This document shows, piece after piece, positions 7,343 to 14,825 of a stretch of 18,123 nucleotides of DNA (positions within the stretch are counted from its first letter, which is position 1; each line of letters begins with the position of its first letter). The notes under the pieces were generated by a model, which had not been told where the DNA came from, made no database searches, and was given only the letters and a program-made list of their open reading frames with translations. The translations under genes were made by a program, and so were the position numbers. This DNA is from CAZCWX01 sp964502465 (GTDB taxonomy: Bacteria > Desulfobacterota > Binatia > Bin18), in the NCBI GenBank assembly GCA_964502465.1, contig CAZCWX010000462.1, forward strand, positions 1 to 18,123. The letters run 5' to 3'.

Positions 7343-8467
7343 TTGTTTTCTCCTTCTCTCGTTCTCCCCCACGGCGGTAGCCGTCCCACTCCCCCTCCTC
7401 AGCTCGAACTGATTCCACCACAGCATGTCCCTGCTTTCCTCGATGACCTCGATCGTTCCTCACTGAAAACCGCTACGCTGCAGAGTCTGGCTGCGTTACA
7501 AAAGAAAGAGGATATGCAAACACTCGCTCTCGGTGAGGAACACATCCCGATCACTCGAGTACGCGCAAGCCTGGAGGCTTTCCTGATGTTACTCGAGAGT
7601 AACACTGAGCTATCCTCTCGCCTCACCCAGGAGTTTGCGGTCTACCGTGTGACCACGCCTGTCCTCTTTACTGGGTACTATGAACCAGTCCTCAAGGGGA
7701 GTTTGGTTCGCACCGAGCGTTACCGCTACCCACTCTATCGCCGCCCCGATGATCTGGTAGAGGTCGATCTGGCCGCATTTTTCCCTGAGCGTGCAGGGGA
7801 GAAGGTGTACGGCCGCGTAGAAAACGGCAAGCTCTTCCCCTACTTTTCTCGAGCGGAGATCGACGGACAAGGCGTGTTTGAGGGGAAGCGCTACGAGCTT
7901 GCCTGGGTAGACGACCCGGTGGCGCGCTTCTTCCTGCACATTCAGGGTTCTGGCCAAATCCAATTACCAGACGGTACTCGGCTGCGTATCGGGTACGCTG
8001 CTACCAATGGGAAACCCTACACCAGCATTGGCAAAGTCCTGCTGCAGCAGGGCAAGCTTCGTTCCGGTCAAACCTCAGCACCAGAAATCCGACGCTACCT
8101 CTACGCTCATCCAACCGAGCAAGACCTCATATTCTTCCACAACTCACGCTATGTGTTCTTCCAACCAGTTCCTGACGGTCCACGAGGCAGTCTGGGCGTG
8201 CCGCTTACACCTGGCCGTTCGCTCGCCACTGATCCGCGCATCTACCCTTCAGGTGCTCTCGGATTCCTCCGTACCAGAAGACCGGTAGTGGATCAGAACG
8301 AGCACGTGACCTGGCAAGAATTCTCACGTTTTGTGCTATTCCAAGACAGTGGCGCCGCCATCACTGGCTGGACTCGGGCCGACCTGTTTTGGGGGAGTGA
8401 AGGAGGACGCGAAGCGGGATACATGGCCCAAGAAGGGGAGCTGTTTTTGTTGCTCAAGAAACCGTGA
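7277..8467 (+). CDS. mltA: Membrane-bound lytic murein transglycosylase A
   Basis: A 396-residue peptidoglycan-cleaving enzyme producing 1,6-anhydromuropeptides. After a hydrophobic segment (about 13-31) and a Pro-rich linker, the MltA domain runs from FTGYYEPVLKG (131-141) through LAWVDDPVARFFLHIQGSG (208-226). The C-terminal 3D domain spans about 306-393 with VPLTPGRSLATDP, QDSGAA (Asp357) and RADLFWG (Asp369); the catalytic Asp lies in this region. E. coli MltA is an outer-membrane lipoprotein, but this leader has no cysteine, so it is either released into the periplasm or held by an uncleaved anchor. GAGGAGA at 7264-7270 sets the start and may be masked by an inverted repeat. It lies 81 nt behind the aminotransferase gene. 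Confidence 0.9.
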   Translation: MGESVERKLSRWSFPFPVVLFLLFSPSLVLPHGGSRPTPPPQLELIPPQHVPAFLDDLDRSSLKTATLQSLAALQKKEDMQTLALGEEHIPITRVRASLEAFLMLLESNTELSSRLTQEFAVYRVTTPVLFTGYYEPVLKGSLVRTERYRYPLYRRPDDLVEVDLAAFFPERAGEKVYGRVENGKLFPYFSRAEIDGQGVFEGKRYELAWVDDPVARFFLHIQGSGQIQLPDGTRLRIGYAATNGKPYTSIGKVLLQQGKLRSGQTSAPEIRRYLYAHPTEQDLIFFHNSRYVFFQPVPDGPRGSLGVPLTPGRSLATDPRIYPSGALGFLRTRRPVVDQNEHVTWQEFSRFVLFQDSGAAITGWTRADLFWGSEGGREAGYMAQEGELFLLLKKP

Positions 8468-8588
8468 AGAGGCTTCTCACGACATCACGTAAAAGGTCGT
8501 TGTCCCAGATTGGCGTTTTTCCTCTCCCTTGGTTGCTCCCCTCGTTCCTATCTGCCACAATACTTTACTTCCTCAGGGGTAACTCGAT

Positions 8589-8999
8589 ATGACATCGGCT
8601 CCAGCAATTCCAACACTTGGTTTGCGTCACGTGGCGCTCAACGTCGCAGACGTTGCCGTTTCTGTTGCATTCTACTCCTCACTGTTCGGTATGGAGGTAG
8701 TTTGGCAACCTGACTCAGACAACGCCTATCTTTCCTCAGGCTGCGACAATCTGGCGCTGCATCGATCCCAACCAACTGGACAACAGCACAAGCAACGCCT
8801 CGACCATTTCGGTTTTATGGTCGAGCGACCAGAGGACGTAGATCACGCTGCCGCGGTTCTTGCTGCTCGGAGCATCCCGCTGCTGAAACCACCACGTACC
8901 CATCGTGACGGCAGTCGTTCCCTCTACTGCACCGATCCGGATGGGAACGTTATTCAAATTCTCTATGAGCCAACCCTCAGTGCCCAACGTTTTGCCTGA
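8589..8999 (+). CDS. VOC family (glyoxalase/bleomycin-resistance fold) protein
   Basis: 136 residues forming one vicinal-oxygen-chelate module pair. Candidate metal ligands stand where expected: His14 in GLRHVALNV, His73 in LDHFGF and Glu127 in QILYEP. SLYCTDPDGNVIQ (111-123) is the usual strand-turn before the last ligand. Single-domain members include lyases, dioxygenases and thiol transferases, so the reaction is not predictable. AGGGG at 8574-8578, ten bases upstream, serves as ribosome site. The end overlaps the start of the phosphatidylcholine synthase gene by about 35 nt, implying coupled translation. Confidence 0.85.
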   Translation: MTSAPAIPTLGLRHVALNVADVAVSVAFYSSLFGMEVVWQPDSDNAYLSSGCDNLALHRSQPTGQQHKQRLDHFGFMVERPEDVDHAAAVLAARSIPLLKPPRTHRDGSRSLYCTDPDGNVIQILYEPTLSAQRFA

Positions 9000-9735
9000 G
9001 GCTGCACCTGAGTCCGAGCATCGATTTTCTTTCTCGCGTCGGGTGGCTGCGTGGGCAGTACACGCCTATACGGCGTCAGGAACTGTCGCAGGATTTCTTG
9101 CGTTGCGTGCAACATTTTATGGCAACGCACGTGAAGCGTTTGTGTGGATGTTAGTCGCAGTCCTGATCGATGCGACTGATGGCGCCCTTGCAAGAGCGGT
9201 TGAGATCAAACGCGTGTTGCCGTGGTTCGACGGGGCAAAGCTCGACGATATCGTCGATTACTTTACGTTTGTCATTGTTCCTGTTGCCTTCCTCTACTCC
9301 ATGCACCTATTGCCAGCCTCTGGGACACTGTTTTTTATAGCCCTGCCGCTGCTGTCCAGCGCCTATGGGTTTTGTCAGGCGGCAGCCAAAACCCCAGATT
9401 TCTTTTTTACCGGTTTCCCGTCTTACTGGAATATTATTGCTTTTTATCTGTATGCGGGTCAGACACCAGTGTGGTTCAATGGGGCACTGATCTGCATTCT
9501 CTCCGTCTTTGTCTTCATCCCCATCCGTTACGTTTACCCAACTCGTACAGTGCCGTTTCGACATCTTACTAATGCGTTAGGAGCAATCTGGGTCATTGTG
9601 CTGCTGATTCTCTTAGGACAACTGCCCACTCCCCATCCGTGGCTCTTCCTTTTCTCTCTGTATTACCCTCTTTACTATACCGTGCTGTCGTTCTATCTCC
9701 ACGCCACTGCGCGAAGAACTCCTCCAAGCGGTTGA
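8965..9735 (+). CDS. pcs: Phosphatidylcholine synthase (CDP-alcohol phosphatidyltransferase)
   Basis: About 256 residues of an integral inner-membrane enzyme that joins CDP-diacylglycerol and choline to phosphatidylcholine. The CDP-alcohol motif is complete: Asp69, Asp72-Gly73, Ala76-Arg77, then Gly90, Asp94 and Asp98, with 12 residues between Arg77 and Gly90 as in Pcs rather than the 8 usual elsewhere in the superfamily. AWAVHAYTASGTVAGF (29-44), DDIVDYFTFVIVP (94-106) and GFPSYWNIIAFYLY (150-163) match Pcs closely. About seven or eight membrane segments are visible. The start is uncertain: ATG 8965 is chosen, ATG 8941 and ATG 8905 are in frame, and none has a strong ribosome site, fitting re-initiation from the overlapping VOC gene. 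Confidence 0.88.
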   Translation: MSQPSVPNVLPEAAPESEHRFSFSRRVAAWAVHAYTASGTVAGFLALRATFYGNAREAFVWMLVAVLIDATDGALARAVEIKRVLPWFDGAKLDDIVDYFTFVIVPVAFLYSMHLLPASGTLFFIALPLLSSAYGFCQAAAKTPDFFFTGFPSYWNIIAFYLYAGQTPVWFNGALICILSVFVFIPIRYVYPTRTVPFRHLTNALGAIWVIVLLILLGQLPTPHPWLFLFSLYYPLYYTVLSFYLHATARRTPPSG

Positions 9736-9795
9736 CAACCGCCGGAAAAGACACACATTAGCAAAGAAGTTTGTATATTGGGGAGCAAAGCCTCT

Positions 9796-10284
9796 ATGGA
9801 AGCTGCACAAGATCGTTTAGAAAAAGCCGTTCACCTTCTCCAACAAGCGTATCGCGCGCAAATGGAAGGCAGTCTCGTTGATGCGATCCGTCTGTACAAA
9901 GAGTCGATTCACGCGCATCCAACCGCTGAGGCATACACATTTTTAGGCTGGACCTACAGTTTTCTTGGCCGTTATGAAGATGCTATTGCCGAATGTAAAA
10001 ACGCGATTGCCACAGACCCCGATTTTGGCAACCCCTACAATGACATTGGCTCGTATCTTATTCAGTTAAAAAAGTGGGATGAGGCGATTCCCTGGCTCGA
10101 ACAGGCGACTACTGCGAAACGCTACGAGCCACGGCACTTTCCCCATGCTAACCTGGGACGACTCTACTTGGCCAAAGGTGACCTGTTACAAGCTGCGCGT
10201 GAGTTTGGCAAGGCTGTGGCAATCGAACCTCGTTATCTCTCCGCGCGTAGAGCCCTTGCCGCGCTGTCTGCACAGCTGAATTAA
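9796..10284 (+). CDS. Small TPR-repeat protein
   Basis: 162 residues made almost wholly of tetratricopeptide repeats, about 10-43, 44-77, 78-112 and 114-147. Typical helix signatures include AYTFLGWTYSFLGRYEDAI (46-64) and NLGRLYLAKGDLLQAAREF (119-137). No signal peptide or membrane segment is visible, so it is probably a cytosolic scaffold or partner-binding protein; the partner is unknown. The start is ATG 9796 with GGGGAG at 9780-9785; a TTG six codons upstream overlaps that site and is unlikely. It is 60 nt behind pcs and could be cotranscribed. It converges on the cyclase relic, which belongs to a family that often also carries TPRs, though the two are on opposite strands. Confidence 0.82.
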   Translation: MEAAQDRLEKAVHLLQQAYRAQMEGSLVDAIRLYKESIHAHPTAEAYTFLGWTYSFLGRYEDAIAECKNAIATDPDFGNPYNDIGSYLIQLKKWDEAIPWLEQATTAKRYEPRHFPHANLGRLYLAKGDLLQAAREFGKAVAIEPRYLSARRALAALSAQLN

Positions 10285-10342
10285 CAACTGGAATTCATGG
10301 TAGGGGGGGCGTACAGCTGTAACCCCTTCTCCCCGATATAAG

Positions 10343-11100
10343 TTATAGAGCGGCCTTGCCCTTGTAGGTGAACGCGGAGTTGCGGGAGATGACGAAGAGG
10401 CTGGAAATCTTGGAGAGATCGGTGGTGATGTCTTCAGTGATCCCATCGCTAAAGTAGTCTTGCTCAGGGTCATTGCTCATATTGATAAAGGGCAGGACGA
10501 TGATGGAGGGTTTGTCAGGCAGTGGCAACGACCGGGCGCTTTCATTACTCCTCACTTGCGCGGTAGCAATCGCCTTTGGCCCTATCACCTGATACACCCG
10601 TACCGGCTTGACAATGTTCTTTAGAACCTGCTCCCCCAGATCCTCACACGCTAATGCCAGCCGACTCTTGATCTGATCGTAGACCATCTCGGAGACGCAA
10701 ATCCCCCCTGCCTCAGCGAGGCCTTCTATCCGTACTGCCACATTGATCCCCTCGCCGTGGATCTGCTCTCCCTCAACCACGATCTCCCCCAGATTAATGC
10801 CCATGCGAAACTCGACCTTCCGCTCAGCAGGGACCTCAGCATTCTGGACCTTGAGTTCGCGCTGCATTTCGACGGCACCCTGCACGGCCTCGACTACGCT
10901 AGGAAATTCTGCCAACAGACTGTCTCCTCGGGAACCGACTGCTCTACCTCCGTACTGGCGCACCAGGGCCTGCATCATCTCCAAGTGAGAGGAGAGAAGG
11001 CGCAAGGTTGCCGGCTCATCTTCACTAATGAGGCGGCTATAGCCTTGCACATCGGCATGAAGGATCGCGGCGAGCCGCCGCTCGACTTTTCTATTTGCAT
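10343..11100 (-). pseudogene. Class III adenylate/guanylate cyclase relic, frameshifted start and truncated end
   Basis: The frame encodes a class III cyclase domain: VERRLAAILHADVQGYSRL with the first metal aspartate, SRGDSLLAEF with the second, GINLGEIVVEG, and GINVAVRIEGLAEAGGICVS. The start of a TolB-like domain follows (SIIVLPFINMSNDPEQDYF, RNSAFTYKGK). It then stops at K-A-A-L, where relatives continue through the rest of that domain and usually TPRs. At the 5' end the natural start ATG 11100, with AGGGG upstream, is one base out of frame: adding one A to the AAAA run at 11090-11087 would give M-Q-I-E-K-V-E-R-R. Without that, only unlikely TTG starts up to 11263 are available. I call it a decayed gene; a sequencing slip at the A-run would explain only the 5' defect. 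Confidence 0.7.
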
Positions 11101-11262
11101 AGCATTGCCCCTGGTGTAAGGCCGATTCTAGGACGAGGGGGAAGTAGGTGTCAATCAAGAAAGGTAATCCCAGCAAAAAACCGACTTGTTGCCAGTCCCA
11201 AGAGAGTGTTAAATACGCCGGATAGGATTGATGAGATTGAAATCGCCCAAGGAGAGAAACCA

Positions 11263-13053
11263 ATGGCTCTGTTGCCGGTCTTGCTCATCTGTTTAACCGC
11301 CCTCGGGCTTGCCTATGTGCTGTATGGCAAGCTAGTGGTCTCGCGGTTCTATAAGCTCGATTGTGATGCGCCGACCCCGGCGACCTTATATCAAGATGGT
11401 CAGGACTATGTGCCTGCCAATCGGTTCTATCTCCTGGCGCAACACTTTTCTGCTATTTCGGCTGCTGGCCCTATCTTCGGTCCTATTATTGCCGGCCTCA
11501 TGTTTGGCTGGTTTCCCGCGCTCCTGTGGATTGTGTTTGGCTGCATTTTTATTGGGGCTGTGCACGATTTTTCCACCCTCATCGGTTCAGTACGGCACAA
11601 GGGGTCTTCTGTTGCCGAAGTCGTTCGCCTACACATTGGTGCTCGGGCCTTTTATCTGTTTCTTGGGTATATCTGGCTTTCCCTCGTCTACGTATTAACA
11701 GCCTTTACCGATGTTACCGCCAGAGCCTTTACCAATAACGTTCCAATTTTTGGGCCGACTGGTGAAAAAATCGGCACTATTCTTGGTGCTGGGACAGCTT
11801 CGAGCAGCGTCATGTACCTTGGTCTGGGGATTGTATTGGGCGCCGCGCTCAAACTTCTTGATCGCAGCTCACCAGAAAAGGATGGATACCGATCCGGCAG
11901 GACACATTTGGTCCGACAAGCACTGCTGCTCGGATCTCTTGTCTTGGTTGGCGTCGTGATTTGGGGAGGACAATCTCTCCCCCTTTCGCTGACTTCTCGT
12001 GATCCAGTACGTACGTGGTCATACCTGATTCTGATCTATTGCGGCGTAGCGAGCATCCTGCCAGTGTGGCTTCTGCTCCAACCCCGTGGATTTTTGGGCG
12101 GAGCCTTCCTGTACACGATTTTACTCGGCGGGTTGGTTGGGTTACTGTTAGGCGGATTCCAGGGCAGTCTTGCCCTGCAGTATCCGGCCTATCTTGGTTT
12201 CTCCAATGAGAAGATCGGACCGCTTGTGCCTTTTCTTTTCATTACCATTGCATGCGGAGCTTGCAGCGGATTCCACGGCATGGTTTCGAGTGGGACCACC
12301 AGTAAACAATTACGTTGTGAGTGTGATGCTCCAATGATTGGGTATGGAGGTATGCTCCTCGAAGGAGTGATTGCATTACTGGCATTGTCTTGTGTGATGG
12401 TGCTGATCCCAGGGACCAGCGGCGGGATGAATCCAGACGCGGTCTTTGCCTCGGGAATAGGCAAATTTCTCAGTTTTCTGGGGATTCCTTTATCCTTCGC
12501 AGTCAGTTTTGGCATGCTGGCATTTGCGACGTTTGTATTCGATACCATTGATGTAACGACCCGTCTGGGGCGATATTTGTTGCAGGAACTCTTCGGCTGG
12601 CGCACGCTGACAGGTAAAACAGTGGCAACCCTATTCACTCTTTTTGTTCCTGCCATCCTCCTAGCAGTGGCGATTCCTGGACCAGACGGTAAGCCCATCC
12701 CTGCCTATTTGTCAATCTGGCCCGTCTTTGGTGCGAGTAACCAGTTACTGGCTGCGCTGAGCCTGCTTGGCCTGTTCGTCTGGTTGATCCGTCGGGAACA
12801 GCAGCGGCGGGCGATCTTTTTGGTTGGAGCACCGATGGTGTTTATGATGACCATGACCCTGTGGACGCTCTTGCTGATCATTCACCGATGGGTCAGTGGG
12901 ATTGAAGCTGGCAGTCGGTCGCTCTTTGATCCCGTGGGGATCGCAAGTGTCTGTCTTGTAGCACTTGCCGTGGGCTTGATATATGAAGGGGTAAACGTCC
13001 TGAGGCGGCCTTTGGATGCCTCTCCTGGTCTTGAGCCTGACCTGGCGCGATAA
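11263..13053 (+). CDS. cstA: CstA-family carbon starvation / pyruvate-peptide transporter
   Basis: 596 residues and many membrane segments. The CstA signature is strong near the N-terminus: TPATLYQDGQDYVPANRF (38-55), QHFSAISAAGPIFGP (60-74), FIGAVHDFSTLIGSVRHKG (96-114). The family imports peptides or pyruvate (E. coli CstA and BtsT). The protein is about 100 residues shorter than those. Start ATG 11263 has AAGGAGAG a few bases upstream; the open frame further upstream is not conserved and lies opposite the cyclase relic. A weak promoter candidate, TTGCCA near 11197, lacks a matching -10 box. Substrate (pyruvate versus peptides) is undecided. Confidence 0.92.
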   Translation: MALLPVLLICLTALGLAYVLYGKLVVSRFYKLDCDAPTPATLYQDGQDYVPANRFYLLAQHFSAISAAGPIFGPIIAGLMFGWFPALLWIVFGCIFIGAVHDFSTLIGSVRHKGSSVAEVVRLHIGARAFYLFLGYIWLSLVYVLTAFTDVTARAFTNNVPIFGPTGEKIGTILGAGTASSSVMYLGLGIVLGAALKLLDRSSPEKDGYRSGRTHLVRQALLLGSLVLVGVVIWGGQSLPLSLTSRDPVRTWSYLILIYCGVASILPVWLLLQPRGFLGGAFLYTILLGGLVGLLLGGFQGSLALQYPAYLGFSNEKIGPLVPFLFITIACGACSGFHGMVSSGTTSKQLRCECDAPMIGYGGMLLEGVIALLALSCVMVLIPGTSGGMNPDAVFASGIGKFLSFLGIPLSFAVSFGMLAFATFVFDTIDVTTRLGRYLLQELFGWRTLTGKTVATLFTLFVPAILLAVAIPGPDGKPIPAYLSIWPVFGASNQLLAALSLLGLFVWLIRREQQRRAIFLVGAPMVFMMTMTLWTLLLIIHRWVSGIEAGSRSLFDPVGIASVCLVALAVGLIYEGVNVLRRPLDASPGLEPDLAR

Positions 13054-13138
13054 GACCAATTCGCTGTTCAAGGATTGCTCTGAGCCGTTCGAAGGACGAA
13101 TGAAAGAGGCGAAATAACCACAGCGAAAAGGAACGGTA

Positions 13139-13705
13139 TTATCCCCGCTGCAGCAGGTCGTACCAATAAAAGGCAGTCACAACTAGTGCATGGGTGATCC
13201 TGCCTTGGCGGACTAAGTCCGAGAGTTGGGTAGCGGGGACCAGCGCGACTTCCGTTTCTTCGGTGGTGTCAAATTGGGTTGCAAAGCGCTTTTCGACATT
13301 CCGTGCCAGAAAAGTGTGGCAGCGGTTGCCCTGGATGGCTGGGTTGGGATGAATGGAACCGAGAGGGATAATGTCATCAGAATCGTACCCTGTTTCTTCT
13401 CGCATCTCACGCCGCGCTGCGTGCAGAGGGGAGGGGTCATGAGGGTCAACCATGCCGCCGGGGATCTCTAGCGTGATATCATCGATGCCATGGCGATATT
13501 GATGAATCAGGACAACCTGATTATCAGGAGTGATCGGCACAATGTTGACCCACTCGCCGCTGTCGAGCACGAAGAAATCATGCTCCTGTCCATCGCGAGG
13601 AGAGCGGTTACGGTCCTTGCGCAGTGAGAAAATGCGACACGTGTACAGCGTTTCAGAGTCAATACGCTGCCAGGGTTGGATACTTTTCTGTGAGCGGTCA
13701 GCCAT
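13139..13705 (-). CDS. Nudix hydrolase, ADP-ribose pyrophosphatase-like
   Basis: 188 residues. The Nudix box lies at residues 84-107: G-M-V-D-P-H-D then REMREETGY, with the metal-binding R-E-x-x-E-E core intact. It has one extra residue and Asp in place of the first Glu relative to the strict G-x5-E-x7-R-E-U-x-E-E-x-G-U; this looser form occurs in ADP-ribose/NDP-sugar-type members. The preceding VVLIHQYRHG and LEIPGGM are typical of that group, which cleaves ADP-ribose or similar nucleoside diphosphates. The first codons, M-A-D-R, are written by a heptanucleotide repeat, and no ribosome site is clear, so the start may be recent or wrong. It is the last gene of the minus-strand series and converges on cstA. 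Confidence 0.85.
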   Translation of the reverse strand: MADRSQKSIQPWQRIDSETLYTCRIFSLRKDRNRSPRDGQEHDFFVLDSGEWVNIVPITPDNQVVLIHQYRHGIDDITLEIPGGMVDPHDPSPLHAARREMREETGYDSDDIIPLGSIHPNPAIQGNRCHTFLARNVEKRFATQFDTTEETEVALVPATQLSDLVRQGRITHALVVTAFYWYDLLQRG

Positions 13706-13721
13706 CAGCGGTCAGCTTTCA
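13694..13721. repeat. Four-unit heptanucleotide repeat, GCNNTCA
   Basis: Four seven-base units follow without gaps: GCGGTCA (13694-13700), GCCATCA (13701-13707), GCGGTCA (13708-13714), GCTTTCA (13715-13721), followed by another GC. On the minus strand the pattern reads TGANNGC, and the second unit supplies the ATG of the Nudix gene. Degenerate seven-base tandem repeats of this kind are dispersed in many environmental bacterial genomes. Confidence 0.8.
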
Positions 13722-13784
13722 GCTTGTGGAATGCCAATCCGAAATCTCATCTTCTCGAACTCAGAGCGAATTGCTCATAGCTCT

Positions 13785-14201
13785 TTAAAATAACCGCCTA
13801 TATTCGATCGCCGGACAGCGATCCATCACCACCGTGAGCCCTGCCGCTTGAGCCTTACAAGCAGCAGGCTCGTTGATCACGTCAAGTTGGAGCCAGAGAA
13901 TTTTCGCTCCTACTGCTATCGCATCATCAACGATCTGATCGACAAATTCCGGCCGGCGAAACACATCGATCATCTCCACCGGTTCTGGAATGTCACGGAT
14001 CGTCGCGAAGCACTGTTCTCCCAGAACTTCCTGACAGCCAGGATTCACAGGGATGACTGTATGACCTTTGGCTTTCAGTAACGCAGCGATGCGGTGGCTA
14101 TCACGGTTTGGGTCAGGCGAGCAGCCGACAACCGCGATCGTGCGAGGGGTTGCTAAGATCTTACGGAGCTGGGCATCAGCGGGATTCTTGAAGGTATTCA
14201 T
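13785..14201 (-). CDS. CoA-binding domain protein, YccU-like
   Basis: 138 residues of a stand-alone Rossmann CoA-binding domain, like the nucleotide-binding part of succinyl-CoA synthetase alpha. TIAVVGCSPDPNRDSH (21-36) is the nucleotide loop, VIPVNPG (49-55) follows the second strand and MIDVFRRPEF (77-86) is the conserved middle motif. ILWLQLDVIN and VVMDRCPAIEY finish the fold. The CoA-binding fold is well supported; the cellular role of the family is not settled. The start ATG at 14201 lies inside the last codons of the phosphatase gene (26-nt overlap), so translation is very likely coupled. Confidence 0.88.
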   Translation of the reverse strand: MNTFKNPADAQLRKILATPRTIAVVGCSPDPNRDSHRIAALLKAKGHTVIPVNPGCQEVLGEQCFATIRDIPEPVEMIDVFRRPEFVDQIVDDAIAVGAKILWLQLDVINEPAACKAQAAGLTVVMDRCPAIEYRRLF

Positions 14202-14688
14202 GAGATAGTCTTAACAGATCGTCGAAAGACTTTTCCAGACAGCGCTGGATTTCGTTCATACGAGCGCGGAATATTTCTTCCCCTTGCATGGCCGGATCGT
14301 CAATGTCTCCTTCTTCGCCGGCAAACTCTCGCAAGGTGAAAATATATTTTCCGGCCGCTTCAGGATACGCGTCGAGCATGCGTTTCTGCTCGTGTGTCAT
14401 CGTGAGGATAATGTAAGCTTGCTCGATCAAGTGACGGTGTCGTTTCAGATCGGTCGAGAGGAAGTCTTCTTCACGGAGGTAAATGTCAACTTCGCGGAGC
14501 ACAAGTCGGGCATCGAGCGAGGCCAGCATCCCATCACGTGCATAGATAGCAATACCACCAGATCTGACGTCGATATGATCGATCCCCTGCTTTGTCAACA
14601 TTTTCTCAAGCAGAGCGTGAGCGATCACACTTCGACTGGTGTTCGCGTGACAAACGATAAGAACTCGGCAGGCAGATTTTTGCTTCAC
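14176..14688 (-). CDS. Low-molecular-weight protein phosphatase family
   Basis: 170 residues. The phosphate loop C-x5-R is at 13-19 (Cys13, Arg19) followed by Ser20, reading VCHANTSRS where relatives have VCTGNTCRS. The general-acid aspartate is in DIDDPAM (Asp130 or Asp131, before Pro132). SGGI (43-46) replaces the common SAGT. Members remove phosphate from tyrosine or arginine residues of proteins; some relatives reduce arsenate. The loop has Ser in place of the second Cys (Ser18), which removes the usual redox partner of the catalytic cysteine. The start is GTG at 14688, with no strong ribosome site. It overlaps the CoA-binding gene by 26 nt. Confidence 0.85.
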   Translation of the reverse strand: MKQKSACRVLIVCHANTSRSVIAHALLEKMLTKQGIDHIDVRSGGIAIYARDGMLASLDARLVLREVDIYLREEDFLSTDLKRHRHLIEQAYIILTMTHEQKRMLDAYPEAAGKYIFTLREFAGEEGDIDDPAMQGEEIFRARMNEIQRCLEKSFDDLLRLSHEYLQESR

Positions 14689-14699
14689 AAAATGTCCAG

Positions 14700-14790
14700 C
14701 TTGCTGGTCGGAGGGTGGGTGGGGAGAGGTTGTTGACCTCCCCTCCCCCTAGCCTGTGCCCCACCATAATGCCTCCCCCCTACCCATAAG
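14700..14790 (-). other. G-rich intergenic stretch with hairpin
   Basis: Between the SDR stop and the phosphatase start, the minus strand carries several runs of three to six G. A hairpin lies at 14743-14723: eight pairs with a five-base loop, one of them a G-U pair on the minus transcript and an A-C mismatch on the plus transcript, so it favours minus-strand RNA. No T-run follows, so a classical terminator is not shown. Confidence 0.4.
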
Positions 14791-14825
14791 ACAGCAGGAG
14801 TAGATCTGGCTTAACCAGCATCACT

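Noticed and set aside
6491..7426. Long open frame opposite the aminotransferase and mltA start
   Set aside because: Antisense shadow: low-complexity composition and no recognisable motifs, while the plus-strand frames are clearly conserved enzymes.
9732..9780. TTGACA followed by TATATT before the TPR gene
   Set aside because: The boxes are 36 bp apart, too far for a promoter, and nothing better lies at 16-18 bp.
12189..12698. Open frame opposite cstA
   Set aside because: Lies wholly within the conserved transporter gene and has no ribosome site or family features.
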